Positions 34,473 through 45,033 of a stretch of DNA of 64,000 nucleotides are shown piece by piece. The DNA is from Shinisaurus crocodilurus (lineage: Eukaryota > Chordata > Lepidosauria > Squamata > Shinisauridae). Within the stretch, counting starts at the first letter, position 1, and the number at the start of each line of letters is the position of its first letter. Below the pieces are notes generated by a model that ran no database searches, was not told the origin of the DNA, and saw nothing but the letters and a program-made list of their open reading frames with translations. The DNA lies in NCBI GenBank assembly GCA_021292165.1, contig CM037877.1, positions 209,230,715 through 209,294,714 on the forward strand, in the 5' to 3' direction. Made by a program: the position numbers and the translations under genes.

Positions 34473-34808
34473 CAGGACTGGCCCCAAGGGTAGGCATGGT
34501 TCAGGCACCTGCGAAAGGCCCACACTGCAGCCGGAGCCCACTGACAAGAGCCCCCTGGAATTGCTCTTCCTCTTCACCATTGCAACCTGTTTCTTTACCT
34601 GCCACTCACTCTGGCCCAGACAATGATGGTGGTGAGGAGGAGGAGCAGTAGATGCCACTGCCTGCTTGCCCCACTGGATCTCTGCCTTTCAAGCAAGCAA
34701 GTAGTAGCAATGATGAGAAAGAGAATAAGGGGCAATAGCAGCTGGTGATAATGGTGGTGAGAAGGTAGTCTTGCTAAAGGGCCATAAAAAAACCTGGAGC
34801 CATTACTA
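34473..34808 (-). mobile_element. hAT-type non-autonomous element, family X (copy 4)
   Basis: The perfect duplication ctgagatg is at 34,465-34,472 and 34,809-34,816. Starts CAGGACTGGCCCCAAGGG and shares 'gagccccctggaattgctc' and 'tttcaagcaagcaagtag' with the copy at 4.64 kb. At the right end the terminal CTG has decayed. Confidence 0.85.
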
Positions 34809-34819
34809 CTGAGATGCAT

Positions 34820-35330
34820 CTCTGGCTATGTATGGTGATAAAACAATCGCAGTGTGCCATGACCCTCCAGCCCTCAGACCTTCCAGTATGCAGCAGAGGA
34901 TTTTGATGAAGGCAAGGCACAGGGTACATCAGTGCCTTATTCAGCCCATCCCCAGCCAGAAGACATAGCCCTGCCATCATTGTCTGGCTCAGAGGATGAG
35001 TCCCCAGCCAGCACAAGACTTCCCAGCCACGCAGAGGTCTCAGGCTAGAAAATCAGGTGAGGGCCCTTGAACAGTCCAGTCAGCTCTTTCAGGAGGTGTG
35101 GAGCTGACCACAGTACAGGTCTTGTCAACATAAGGCTTCAGTTCAGTTGGCTTTGGCTCCCTGCTGAAACAACATACTCCTATTGTTGTAGTAGGAGAGT
35201 GTTCCAGCCAGCAGGACCCACTTAGAGCTACACAAGGTCCTATTTTCTTCCTGCATTGTTCTGACTGCCACTGAATGCTACCAGTTTCCCCTGCAAGCCT
35301 CAAGGGACCACAGAACAGGACACAATGATG
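34820..35330. other. Unassigned sequence
   Basis: A plus-strand acidic frame near 34,885-35,045 (reading SLSGSEDESPAS) resembles phrases near 27.85 and 29.2 kb and may be from an unknown repeat. No family named. Confidence 0.3.
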
Positions 35331-35334
35331 GTGC

Positions 35335-35400
35335 TAGTCACACCTCCATGGGGAGGGTATTCCAAAGCTGGGGTGTCACAATGTGGCCATAAAAGGATAG
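35335..35400 (-). mobile_element. L2 LINE coding fragment, short
   Basis: 'ggggagggtattccaaagc' then 'tggggtgtcacaatgtggcc' is the counterpart of 'gggagagagttccataaat...ctgccacagaaaaggcc' in the L2 copy at 37.7 kb. Confidence 0.5.
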
Positions 35401-37440
35401 CTGTGGTGAGTGCATGTAGGGGGTAGGGCTAGTGGGCAGGTGTCGTAGTTCTGCTCCCCTCTGTATGTGTGTCCCAGGTACAAGGTTGTAACATGTGCAT
35501 AGCTGTTATGTTAATGCAGCTACAAATATGAATATTATTTGCATCCATGGTCCCCTTTTCTCACAGCAGAGTTCAAATAATTCCAGTTCATAAGACATTA
35601 TAGCATATCACAGCTCACAGCTCTGATAGGACTTGGCAGTCCTCTTGTTTCGGCATTATTACAGCACTGCTATATGATGAGATAAGAAACAAGAACAAAG
35701 TGAGGGGAAGATATATATTCCCTTCCTTTCCCCCCTGTTGTTGTTGTTGTTGTTATTATTATTATTATTATTTAACAAAACACCTATTATCAAAGAAATC
35801 AATTCAGTGGACAATATTTTCACCAAGCTCATACTGGAGTTATATGTAAGGAAGGAAAGGTGTCACCTTTTATTGAGCCTGCATCAGCAAAAGAGAATCT
35901 TTCAAGCAACATATACTCTTCTTTGGACCAAAATGAATACTTAGGCATTAGCCTTAAGCTTGCACTCTGTGATTGCTCTCACTGAAAGGAACTTAGGCCA
36001 ATAAAAGCCACCACCTCCCTGATCCATAAAGTCCCACAGAGTAACACAAAAAATACAAATCCAATAGAATAACCCACAACAAACAAAAAAGAATTATAGA
36101 TGCTAATGATGAACTTTTGCCCTCAATATTTAGAGGTCTCTTTCTCATTTCTTTTTTCATTTCCAGATGATGAGAGATGCTGGTTTTTATTGTAAAAGGT
36201 AGGGATGGGTGGAATGCTTGGTTCCATGTTTGCAGGAGCAGATTTTTAAATCTTCAAACTTCCAGATTGGAGTTTGTTGGATTCAATCCAGGATAGCCTT
36301 GGAGCCTTGCTATCAAATGGACGAAAGCCTCTGGGCTGTGCTAGGTTTCAAAGCACATGGTCAGATTTGTACCCCATCCCTGGCTGCACTGGCCTCAACA
36401 AGCACATGAGCAGTGCCACCAGCATATAAGAAATGCCATGACAATGACATCTTTGATGTGTGCAATGCAATGTGGCCTCTGGGTGTTTGTAGGCTTATCA
36501 TAATACAAACAAGGCCAGAACTTGCTGGGATGCCCCCTACCTATAGATTCTACTAACTCCTGGTGCCAAATTCACTGCCAAAATTTGATTTTAGGTGGCA
36601 TGGAGGAACAGCAATAATGGCTCTTTTCCACTCCCAGTGTGGGACCCCCTTACTCACATTGCTTCTACTACATTAAAACATCAATTGCTAAAATCCAGAA
36701 TCTACCTTCCTGTTGCATCTAAGGGTATCTAGCCAGATAAGTGCTTATAAGAATCTAGCCCTGTTCCCATCTTCACATCTCTGCATTCATTGAACATGTG
36801 GAAAGGGAGCAGGATTGTGCCTGCTGCCCCTGCCCCCAAACTCCACACATCCACTGGCCCCACCCCAAGCTTCACATGTTCAGCCCAAGATAAGAATGGG
36901 CTCTACTTGCATACAAATGTATACATACAGAGTCTGTCTCATTAGGTACACTGGCACAATCAAGGTCCCTGATCATGAGTATATCCCCCTATGTATGTAT
37001 AGAGCCCATTCACACCTTTGGCTGAACGTTTGAAGGGTTAGGAGCAGGGCCAGTGGGCACGACACGATCCCTCTTCCCCTCCATACATTCCATGAATGTA
37101 TGGATATAAGGTGAGAAGATCGCTAAGGAAGAGCTGGTGCTGGATTGTGTCTAAGAGTGTAAATGGCAGTGACAGGTGAGCTCCCTCAGGTTCATTTTAG
37201 AATGAGTGAATTTGTGCTCAGTCTGACTCAAGTGAAGTTAAGCTTGGGCCCATTCCAGGTGAAAGTCTCATCATACTCCAGATGATGTCATTGGGAGGTG
37301 GCCTTTCCCCTGCCTCCTTTTTCCTTGTCCTCAAATTATACTTGGGAGTGGCAGTGGAGACGGATTGCAATAGGGAGGCTTTGCTGCAAAGCTTCCATTA
37401 GACCTTCAGCACTTCAGCAGTATCTGGGAACAAGGACCCA
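35400..37440. other. Unassigned sequence
   Basis: Contains a (TTG)(TTA) run at 35,736-35,772. No exon or repeat family was recognised elsewhere. Confidence 0.4.
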
Positions 37441-38831
37441 ATTTATTTAGTTATTTATTTATTTTATTTTATTTATGAATCGCCCATCTGGCCAGACATC
37501 CGGCCACTCTGAGCGATTTACAATCCAATAAAATACAAGAGGGGGTGGGGGTGGGAACACACACACACACACACACACAGTATAAAACACAATTAAAAAC
37601 AGAACAAAACTTAAAAATCCTAACCCACCCCATATTCCCACCTGAAAAGCCACGTTTTTAATGCCCAGAGGAAGCTAATCAAGGAAGGGGCATGGCGGAG
37701 GTCACTGGGGAGAGAGTTCCATAAATTGGGGGCTGCCACAGAAAAGGCCCTCCTCCTAGTCCCCACCAGCCTGGTTTCTCTGGCTGATGGGACAGGGAGA
37801 AGGCCGTCTGTGGCAGATCTTGTTGAGCGGCCTACTTGATGTTGCTGGAGGCGCTCCTTGAAATAAACTGGACCGGAGCCGTACAGGGTTTTAAAGGTCA
37901 ACGCCAACACCTTGAATTCAGCTCGGCAAACAACTGGTAGCCAGTGCGACTCTTTGAGCACTGGAGTGATGTGATCATGCCGGCGGCGGCCTTTAACCAG
38001 GTGAGCTGCTGCATTCTGTACCAGCTGCAACTTCCGAACCGTCTTCCAGGGTAACCCCACGTAGAGCGCATTACATTAGTCTAGGCGAGAGGAGACCAAG
38101 GCATGAACCACTGATGGGAGCAGATGATTAGGAAGGTAGGGGTGCAGCTGCCGTATCAGATGGAGTTGATACAGCACTGCCCGGCTCACAGCTGACACCT
38201 GAGCCTCCATGGACAGCTGGGAGTCTAGAATGACCCCCAAGCTGCGGACCTGGTCCTTCAGGGGAAGATGTACCCCATTCAGCACCAGGTCAACATCCCC
38301 TAACCTCCCCTTGTCTCCCACCAGAAGTACCTCGGTCTTGTCAGGGTTCAGTTTCAACATGTTCCTTCCCATCCAGCCACCCACTGCCTCCAGGCACTTG
38401 GACAGGGTCTCAATGGCCAACCTTGGTGAGGACTTGAAGGAGATGTAGAGCTGTGTGTCATCTGCATATTGATGACAGTGCACCCCAAACCTCCTGATGA
38501 TAGCTCCCAGCGGCTTTAGGTACATGTTAAATAACATTGGGGAGAGGATGGAACCCTGCGGCACCCCACAAGTGAGCAGCCGAGGGTCCAAAGCCTCCTC
38601 CCCAAGAACTATCCTCTGGTACCTTCCAGAGAGGAAGGACCAGAACCACTGCAATACAGTACCTCCCATGCCCAACCCCTCCAGACGGTCCAGGAGGATA
38701 CCATGGTCAACGGTATCAAAAGCCGCTGAGTGACATAGTTCCCACGGATCCTGACATCCAATTAGATTCATCAGGATCCATGGGAACCATGTATTATTTT
38801 GACAGTGCCAGTGATCCAAGGAAGGTCTCAC
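37440..38831 (-). mobile_element. L2-clade LINE, 5'-truncated, with 3' tail
   Basis: Runs on the minus strand from within the reverse transcriptase (about 38,831) through the ORF2 end (about 37,620) to a 3' UTR. The 3' UTR has a (GT)n (plus strand CA run, 37,558-37,580), the L2 terminus 'ggccagatgggcgattcat' and an AAATAAATAA tail. The preserved ORF suggests relative youth compared with the other L2 fragments. No target duplication was identified. Confidence 0.85.
37620..38831 (-). pseudogene. L2-type ORF2: reverse transcriptase and C-terminal part
   Basis: The frame covers about 403 codons in a single phase and is interrupted once, by TAA at 38,076-38,078 where the family has a tyrosine codon ('SRLD-stop-CNALYVGLP'). 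Recognisable RT blocks in order: AAFDTVDHGILLDRL, CGVPQGSILSPMLFNMYL, QYADDTQLYI (the catalytic YADD at about 38,457-38,468), then KLQLVQNAAAHLVKGRRR and a C-terminus with TRRRAFSVAAPNLWNSLP. The endonuclease domain is missing by 5' truncation. The enzyme would prime reverse transcription at genomic nicks. The order and wording fit the L2 clade better than CR1. Confidence 0.85.
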
Positions 38832-38949
38832 AGTGAGGCCTTCCCACCATAGCTAACTCTTAAGTTTGGGTGGGGAAAGGAGGGGTTGGCTGCATTGTCA
38901 AGGACTGATGCTGGGCTCTTTTTGGAAGGGGCCCAGTCTCCAAAGGAGG

Positions 38950-39170
38950 GTTGTACTGTACTAGTCAGTGGTGAGACAGGAAGCCCCTGCTTCAGATCTC
39001 ACTTCACCCATGAATTTTCAAGGTGGCTTTAGGCAATCCACTCTTTCTCAGCCGTAGCCTCTTGTAATATGTAATATGGGAATAATACTGATCTACCTTG
39101 TAGGGTTGTTGCAAGGATTACTCAAAGAATGAATGTGAAGTGCTTGAATACTCAGATAAATAAATGCAGG
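38950..39170 (+). mobile_element. MIR-like CORE-SINE
   Basis: 'aggcaatccactctttctca', 'gcctcttgtaatatg...tatgggaataatact' and 'accttgtagggttgttgcaa' then 'ggattactcaaagaatgaat' follow the MIR core and 3' part. The tRNA-like head is degraded. Confidence 0.75.
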
Positions 39171-39174
39171 GTAT

Positions 39175-40367
39175 TGGAGGCTGATGGCACAGCTTTACTA
39201 AATTACATTGCTTAGGGCTAGTCAGTTTTCCAGAATTGGTACAACAGCAGAAATCATCACAACTGCTTGACTTCTCTGAGTCCTTAGGTCCAACAACACA
39301 ACAATCCAGTGTTTTTTTGCCTGAAGCTAAATTCTGTAAAGTTCAATCGCTTACACAATGGCAACAACAGATGATGGTTCAATCAATACTCCCGTCCATG
39401 TTGTCTAATATTCTCTTGAGCCAGTACACTACTACAAACATAATAAAACCATCCACTATTTTACTTTTTTTTTTTTTTTGTGGTGGTGGCCAAGTTGCTT
39501 TAAACACCGAATCCAAACATATTTTATACTGAATTCCAACATAGGAGTGAACATTCCCATTGTCTCTCTCCCTATAACCCTATCATATGTGAATGTCAAC
39601 ATTTACCAGATTTTGGACATATGTAAAAAGTAAGCTGACACGCCTAAAGCTGGAGATCTAATTTTATGCAATCTGAGAAACCAAGCTGTCTTGCTGCTAC
39701 CTGGCTGTTCCCGGTCCAGAATTAAATGCATCCTTTTCACCGGCACAGTAGCTTCATGTGCAGTCATTTTGTATCAATGCAAAGTGACAACTGTTCTTGA
39801 CTTTCCTTTTAACACTGATGCTCAACCAGTGTAAGTGTGACTGTGTAAGATGTAAGGCTACAGAGCAGTGTAGAAACTAGGTCAGCTGAGAGGGGGTGGT
39901 TTCCCCAAGGTGAACAGTAACACCAAGTCAAAGAACCGGGTGATATATTACTGTGAGGTTGGAGCAGGGAGATACAGGTTCTCAGTTTGGTGATCAGACG
40001 ACTTCTTGCCCCACAAGCAGGGAAGATACCCATAGAGGAGAGGCACTAGCAGGGGTTTGATGGGAGGAGGCTATTTTCTGATCCTAAGTGAGTCTGACCA
40101 CTGGACAATTTTGCCAGTAGGGAAACTCCTGGTGGCATAGCCAGGAGTGTCTTCTGCACTGGGGGTCCATTTTTCACATTCCCTCACAATTCTCCTGCTA
40201 CAGGTGATGGTTTGAATGGAATTCGTTCCACTTGATGAAGGAGCAACAAGAACCTGCAAACTGCGGTATTAACCCTGCTTACTTAGCACAGCACTACGTG
40301 CCTGTGCCTGCCGTCTTACTGGATGCTGCACAGAGCACAGAAGTCCCTGCTCCCAAGGGCAAACAAC
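39175..40367. other. Unassigned sequence
   Basis: A T-run near 39,465 followed by 'gtggtggtggcc'. No recognised feature. Confidence 0.4.
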
Positions 40368-40375
40368 ATCTATAC

Positions 40376-40511
40376 CAGCCTTCCCTGACCAGGTGCCCTC
40401 CAGATGGGATGGGTTGCAACTCCCAGCATCTTCCAGCCAACCATGCCTGACTGGGGGATGTTGGGAGTTGGAGTCCAACCCATCTGAAGGGCACCAGGTT
40501 GGGGAAGGCTG
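40376..40511. mobile_element. hAT-type palindromic MITE, complete
   Basis: Ends CAGCCTTCCCTGACCAGGTG and 'ccaggttggggaaggctg'. Flanks atctatac (40,368-40,375) and acgtatac (40,512-40,519) match 6 of 8. Confidence 0.8.
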
Positions 40512-41304
40512 ACGTATACTTTAGCAGAAATAAAGGTTTGCATCACCTGGCTTGGGAACTCAGATCACTACAAATTAAAAGCATCTTCAGGTTTACACGT
40601 GCGCGCGCACACCCACACCCACACACCCACACACCCTTTCCAGTAGTTTCCATTCAAATGCATCTACCTCAGTTTGAGTCCCTGTGATATCTTCTTGCCC
40701 ATAGCCTGGGACCAAGCCCCTTCTTTTTCAAACTACTACCCTGATATTTTGACTATGAGCCACAGGTGCCTTCTTGTCCTGAAGAAGAGTTGGATGGCAT
40801 TATGTTGGAGACGAGGACAGAGTCTTCCTCAGACCAATAATGAGTATTGGTTGCCAAAACCCCTGATGAGGGTTTTCTTCAAAGAGCGAGTTACTAGGCT
40901 CTGAAAGCCATGATGATGTTGAGGGGGCTGAGCATGCATAGCAGCCAGGTACACATAAAAATCCAGTCCACAAGGGCAGCTTTGGACATGTCACAGAAGG
41001 GGAGAAGAAGAAGCATGGCTGACTTATGCTCCCTCTTTATGCACTTCTCCCCCCAGGTGTGGGAGATGCATGACCACAGTTCCAGCTGTGGTCATGCATT
41101 TCACCCTAGTGGAGCTACGCGAGTTCCAGCTACAAACGTTACACAGGAAACATAACAAGAAGTACAAGCCTTTCTCTCCCCACATTTCTGTGTACAAAGC
41201 TGCCACCACGCTACAGACACACAGACACACACACACACACACGAGTTGGAGAGGCAAAGAAGAAAAGCCAATACTGGGCTTAGGTCACATTCTCCTAGTT
41301 TCTC

Positions 41305-41412
41305 ATCATGGCACCGTCCAGATGGTTTTGGACTATACTTTCCATCATCCATCATCATTGGCCATGCTTTCTGGGGCTGATGGGAGTTGTATCCAAAACA
41401 TCCGTCATCCCA
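41305..41412. mobile_element. hAT-type palindromic MITE, diverged
   Basis: 'catggcaccgtccagatggt', 'ttggccatgctttctggggc' and 'tgatgggagttgtatccaaa' identify the family. Outer ends are degraded. Confidence 0.65.
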
Positions 41413-41689
41413 AAATATCTGTTACAAAGGATCTACTATTCGTGGTGGAAGATTGTACTCCTTTTTGGACAAAAGAGCACCATTAAGCCAGGAGGCCTGT
41501 GTTGGGAGGAAAACAGGAAATTTCTCTGGGCCCAAAACACAAGCCTTTTTACACTGAGGTTTTGTAGGGCGAGTTAGAAAATGGGTGAGAGAATGAAAGA
41601 TACATGTCTGGAAAGGGGACAAAAGCCAGTGGGAAGGAACTGATGGCCACACACAGTCATCTTGTTGCTGAATATAAGAAACCTTGTTA

Positions 41690-41760
41690 GCCATGGTGGC
41701 TGGGGTATGGTGGGAGTTATAGCCCAGCACATCTGGAGGGCACCAGGTTGGGGAAGGCTG
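41690..41760. mobile_element. hAT-type palindromic MITE, right half
   Basis: 'gccatggtggctggggtatg' to 'ccaggttggggaaggctg'. Confidence 0.7.
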
Positions 41761-42696
41761 TCTTCGTGAGAGCTCACACTCGGTTATGAGGGAAGGTTAG
41801 TGTCACAGCCATAGGGGGAGGGCTGCGTGATCAAGCACCAAAGTGAAGGAAATACAGATCCATACAGATCTATTATATGTGAAAGCTCCTGCTGTTTAAA
41901 CTCCCCCTGCCTTGCCAGGTACATGACTCTACACTGCACAGCTTTACTGCGATGGGTTGCAGATTAGAAGCATGAGTGATCAAAACAGGAGGGGAAAAAA
42001 TGCAGGAAAATTGGGGGTGGGGGTGGAGGTGGAAAGACTTAATAGTCTCACTTTACCTATGGCTATCAGATGCTGTAACTGTAACTGTGAGATCATTCAG
42101 CATCACTCTCTTTCTCTTAAGTGCATGCAGAAGGGAAGGAAGGACCAGAAAGCAGCCTTCAGTCTCCCCACTTGTTTGTTCCCCTGACTCTTCCACAGAG
42201 CTGATGACCCATCGCCTTCCATGCATTCAGCCTACTGGCCACCCCAGAGCTCTTGTACACAGGCTCGCCTGGTTCTCTCTCAGAGCTTGGGTGGGTGACA
42301 GTCAGCCATCACCTGGCACGGTAGGCTTCAGAGAGCTGCTGGCATGGAGGGTGAAAGGTGGCTTCCTGGCTTGCCTGCATAAGCAGAAGAGCCCTGCAGA
42401 GCAGGAGACCCAGTTTCTTAATGCACCGAGTTCATTTCTAGCACCTTTTCTCCACTGTTCTCTCCTCCATCAGCTCTTCCCTGGTTTTGTTGGTTTGTTT
42501 TGTCTTGTCTCACCACTCAGCCCCTCGGGCTCTGATCTGAACCCTTTCAGTTTTGCCAACTGCACCTTGTAGGACAGGGATGGAGGCTTACAGTGCAACC
42601 TCTTCCTCCTTTCTAATGTCTTGGATTCAGTTAGACTACAACAGTCAGTGTGCAACCGCTTTCTCCTATTTTAATACCTTGGATCCAACGGTATTT

Positions 42697-42702
<6 letters not shown>

Positions 42703-42730
<28 letters not shown>
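42703..42730. repeat. (CA)n microsatellite
   Basis: About 14 CA units. Confidence 0.95.
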
Positions 42731-42731
<1 letters not shown>

Positions 42732-42859
42732 GCCCCCATGCATGTCTGTGGCTTGAGGGGTCAGTCAGGAGAAATGCATGGTGCTGAGCAAGCCCCAGCC
42801 TCTTTGGGTGGAATTCAAGGCTGGATTGCGGGCTAGAATGAAGACCTGCAACACCCCAC

Positions 42860-43346
42860 CACCACCACCACCACCACCGGGACCACTCTCTCCACGGGAG
42901 CCGCTCCAGATCAAACGTTCAACGCGAACCGTATCACAATCTGGCCAGGAGATCCTGCCCTGTCTCTTTTGGACCAGTCACCCGGATCATCCCGAGTTTG
43001 GCCCCATCTCCTTGGATGCGAACGGCACACCTGGATTCACACTGGCGCAAGAGCGAGCGGAACGTCGCCTCCACATCGCCTTCGATTCCACCGGAGCTGC
43101 CTGAGTTCGGATTGACGCGGCGTGGGCTCCAGATCCGCATCCGAACTTTGCTCTTGGTCACCCGGAATCTTTCCAATCTAGTGCCGTACGCGTCCCTGCC
43201 TCACTTTCCCATCCCACCCCCCACCCCCTTTCCCTGAATCCACCAGAAACACAGGGGCACGGCAGCTTCAACCAGCCAGCCAGCCAGCCAGCCACACACA
43301 CACACACACACACGGTTTTCTTTTCTCAGTATTCAGCCTCTCCCAG

Positions 43347-43388
<42 letters not shown>

Positions 43389-44140
43389 GCCAAGAAAGGG
43401 TGTCAAATAAAGCCTCCCTATCTGCACCGGAGAAGCCCGCGTTCCTGCCGCCGCCGCCGCCACCACCGCTGAGAAATAAGAGAGCTCAACTTACCCTTGG
43501 ACTCTCCTCTCTTCTCGCAGCACTGCCGTTCTTGCGCTCTCTGCTCCCTGCCCTGGATGCACGCACATCTGCCTCAGACGGATCCCTGGAGTTGGCAGAC
43601 AGAAGGAGGCTGGGGCGGGGGGTGACAGTTCTGTGGCCCAGACGAAGCTAAAAGGGGGCTTCAGAGACTCCCCACCACCACTGAGGCGGCGGCGGCGGCG
43701 GCGATGGCAGGACAGTGTCTGCCTTTATCCTCTCCCCCTCTCCCTTCCTTCTCCTTTACAGCTGGTTGTTTGGAGGCAGCAGCTCTCATCCCGTTCCGCT
43801 CTCACATCTCAGTTGTGATCGCGAGCGCGCGCACACACGCACACACACACGCACGCAGGCACACACACAGAGGCGCACACTTGCCTCTCCTCTCTTTCCA
43901 CCATTGCCACTGCCGCCGCCGCCGCCGCCAGGCTCATTCACCTCCTCCCGCCCAGTAGAGTCCCTCCCTCCCGCCTCTCGCCGGAGTCTTGTCACTGCAA
44001 TGTACCACCCACCTGAATCAAGCTCCTGCCTGCTTTTGCCACTTAACTCTTGAGGCGCCGGCGAGCTCTGTGAGGTAAACAACAGGGGAGAGGGAGGCGA
44101 GGAGAGAGAGAGAGAGAGAGTGCCGTGGGCCGGGGTGGGG
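42860..44140. promoter_or_regulatory. CpG-rich island, candidate promoter region
   Basis: This is the only extended CpG-dense, GC-rich stretch in the window besides the LTR-like block at 10.9 kb. It holds GCC/GGC triplet runs (about 43,447-43,470, 43,685-43,708 and 43,912-43,930), (CA)n at 43,293-43,314 and (GA)n at 43,349-43,386. CpG density of this kind usually marks a vertebrate transcription start. A strong minus-strand splice donor at 43,493-43,494 and a weaker plus-strand donor at 44,075-44,076 leave the direction open. No coding sequence of a known gene was recognised. Confidence 0.65.
43495..43780 (-). other. Candidate non-coding first exon (5' UTR), minus strand
   Basis: On the minus strand the sequence reads ...GAGTCCAAGG|GTAAGTTGAG, a near-consensus splice donor, with the exon's last base at 43,495. 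Upstream lies GC-rich sequence of the CpG island. The 5' edge given is arbitrary because no transcription start could be placed. If real, the gene runs leftwards and its coding exons would lie at lower coordinates. I recognised none there. Confidence 0.35.
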
Positions 44141-44395
44141 GTGGGGAGAGAGATGCCTAGCAAGAGCGCAGACAGCAGAAGCAAGCGGTGGTGGTGGTGA
44201 CATTGGTGGGACTGACTGGCAGCACTCCAAGCAGCACTCCTGTCCTGTCTACGCTGAGGCTGCCACTTCCGTTCAAAGTTGCCAGGCCCTGGGGGCCAGA
44301 AATGTGGGAGGTCAGGTGGTCTAAGGGTACACTGAGGAGGAGGAACTGAGGCAGAAGAGCCAGAACTGAAATATACAGGTAGTAATAGATTAATA

Positions 44396-44453
44396 CAGCC
44401 TTCCCCAACAACCTGACACCCTCCAGCTGTGTTGGACTACAACTCCCAGCACC
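44396..44453. mobile_element. hAT-type palindromic MITE, left half (split by LTR element)
   Basis: 'cagccttccccaacaacctg' to 'ttggactacaactcccagc'. It continues at 49,364 after the LTR retrotransposon. Confidence 0.8.
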
Positions 44454-44992
44454 TGTGAGAGTTGGACTGACCCGGGTTCAAAAGCTCCCCTAGCCAATGA
44501 CCCTCAGTCCCAGTCACGCAAGCGGAAGGAGGAGATAACAGCAGTTAATAAAGATTAAAGAGTTTATTTGTAAGACCCAATTACATGGGATTAAGGCAAT
44601 CAATGCATTTCTACTCACTACATCATTGCAGACTCAAACCCACTACCCCAGTGGTAAGGCTAGATGAAGTGAAGTCCAGAACAATCCACATGTCGTGCTG
44701 AGACGAACAAGCAGCAGAGAGAGATGAGGAAGGAATGACGGAACAGAGCAAGTGTGCTAGCTTATATACCCCAGACCCTGCATCTTTGAATAGGATATTA
44801 CTCACCCAGTTGCACAACCTACTCATCAACATGTTTACCCCAAATCTGTTCAAGGCTGCTGAGTCATGTCACCTCGAGACCATGTCTCCTGACCAAAGAC
44901 CTTCTGTACTTGAACTCAAGTAACACCCACCAGGTCAGGTGACAATCCCGATGTCAGGTGGTAATCTCGTTCTGCCTATGCAAAACCCAACA
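44454..44992 (-). repeat. 3' LTR of the copia-type element
   Basis: 539 bp, no difference seen from the LTR at 48,825-49,363 on base-by-base reading. It lies next to the polypurine tract, so it is the 3' LTR on the minus strand. Confidence 0.9.
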
Positions 44993-45005
44993 TCCCCCTG
45001 CTTTT
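44993..45005 (-). other. Polypurine tract
   Basis: Minus strand AAAAGCAGGGGGA immediately before the TGTTGGG start of the LTR. In LTR retrotransposons this purine run resists RNase H and primes plus-strand DNA synthesis. Confidence 0.75.
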
Positions 45006-45033
45006 GCATTTGCCCAGAACGTGGCTATTTACC

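Noticed and set aside
41976..42572. 198-codon plus-strand open frame
   Set aside because: No domain, no splice context, and ends in ordinary intergenic sequence. Long enough to notice but plausible by chance in GC-moderate DNA.
43786..44184. 132-codon minus-strand frame in the CpG island
   Set aside because: Low-complexity composition from GA, CA and GCC repeats. CpG islands generate such frames by lacking AT-rich stops.
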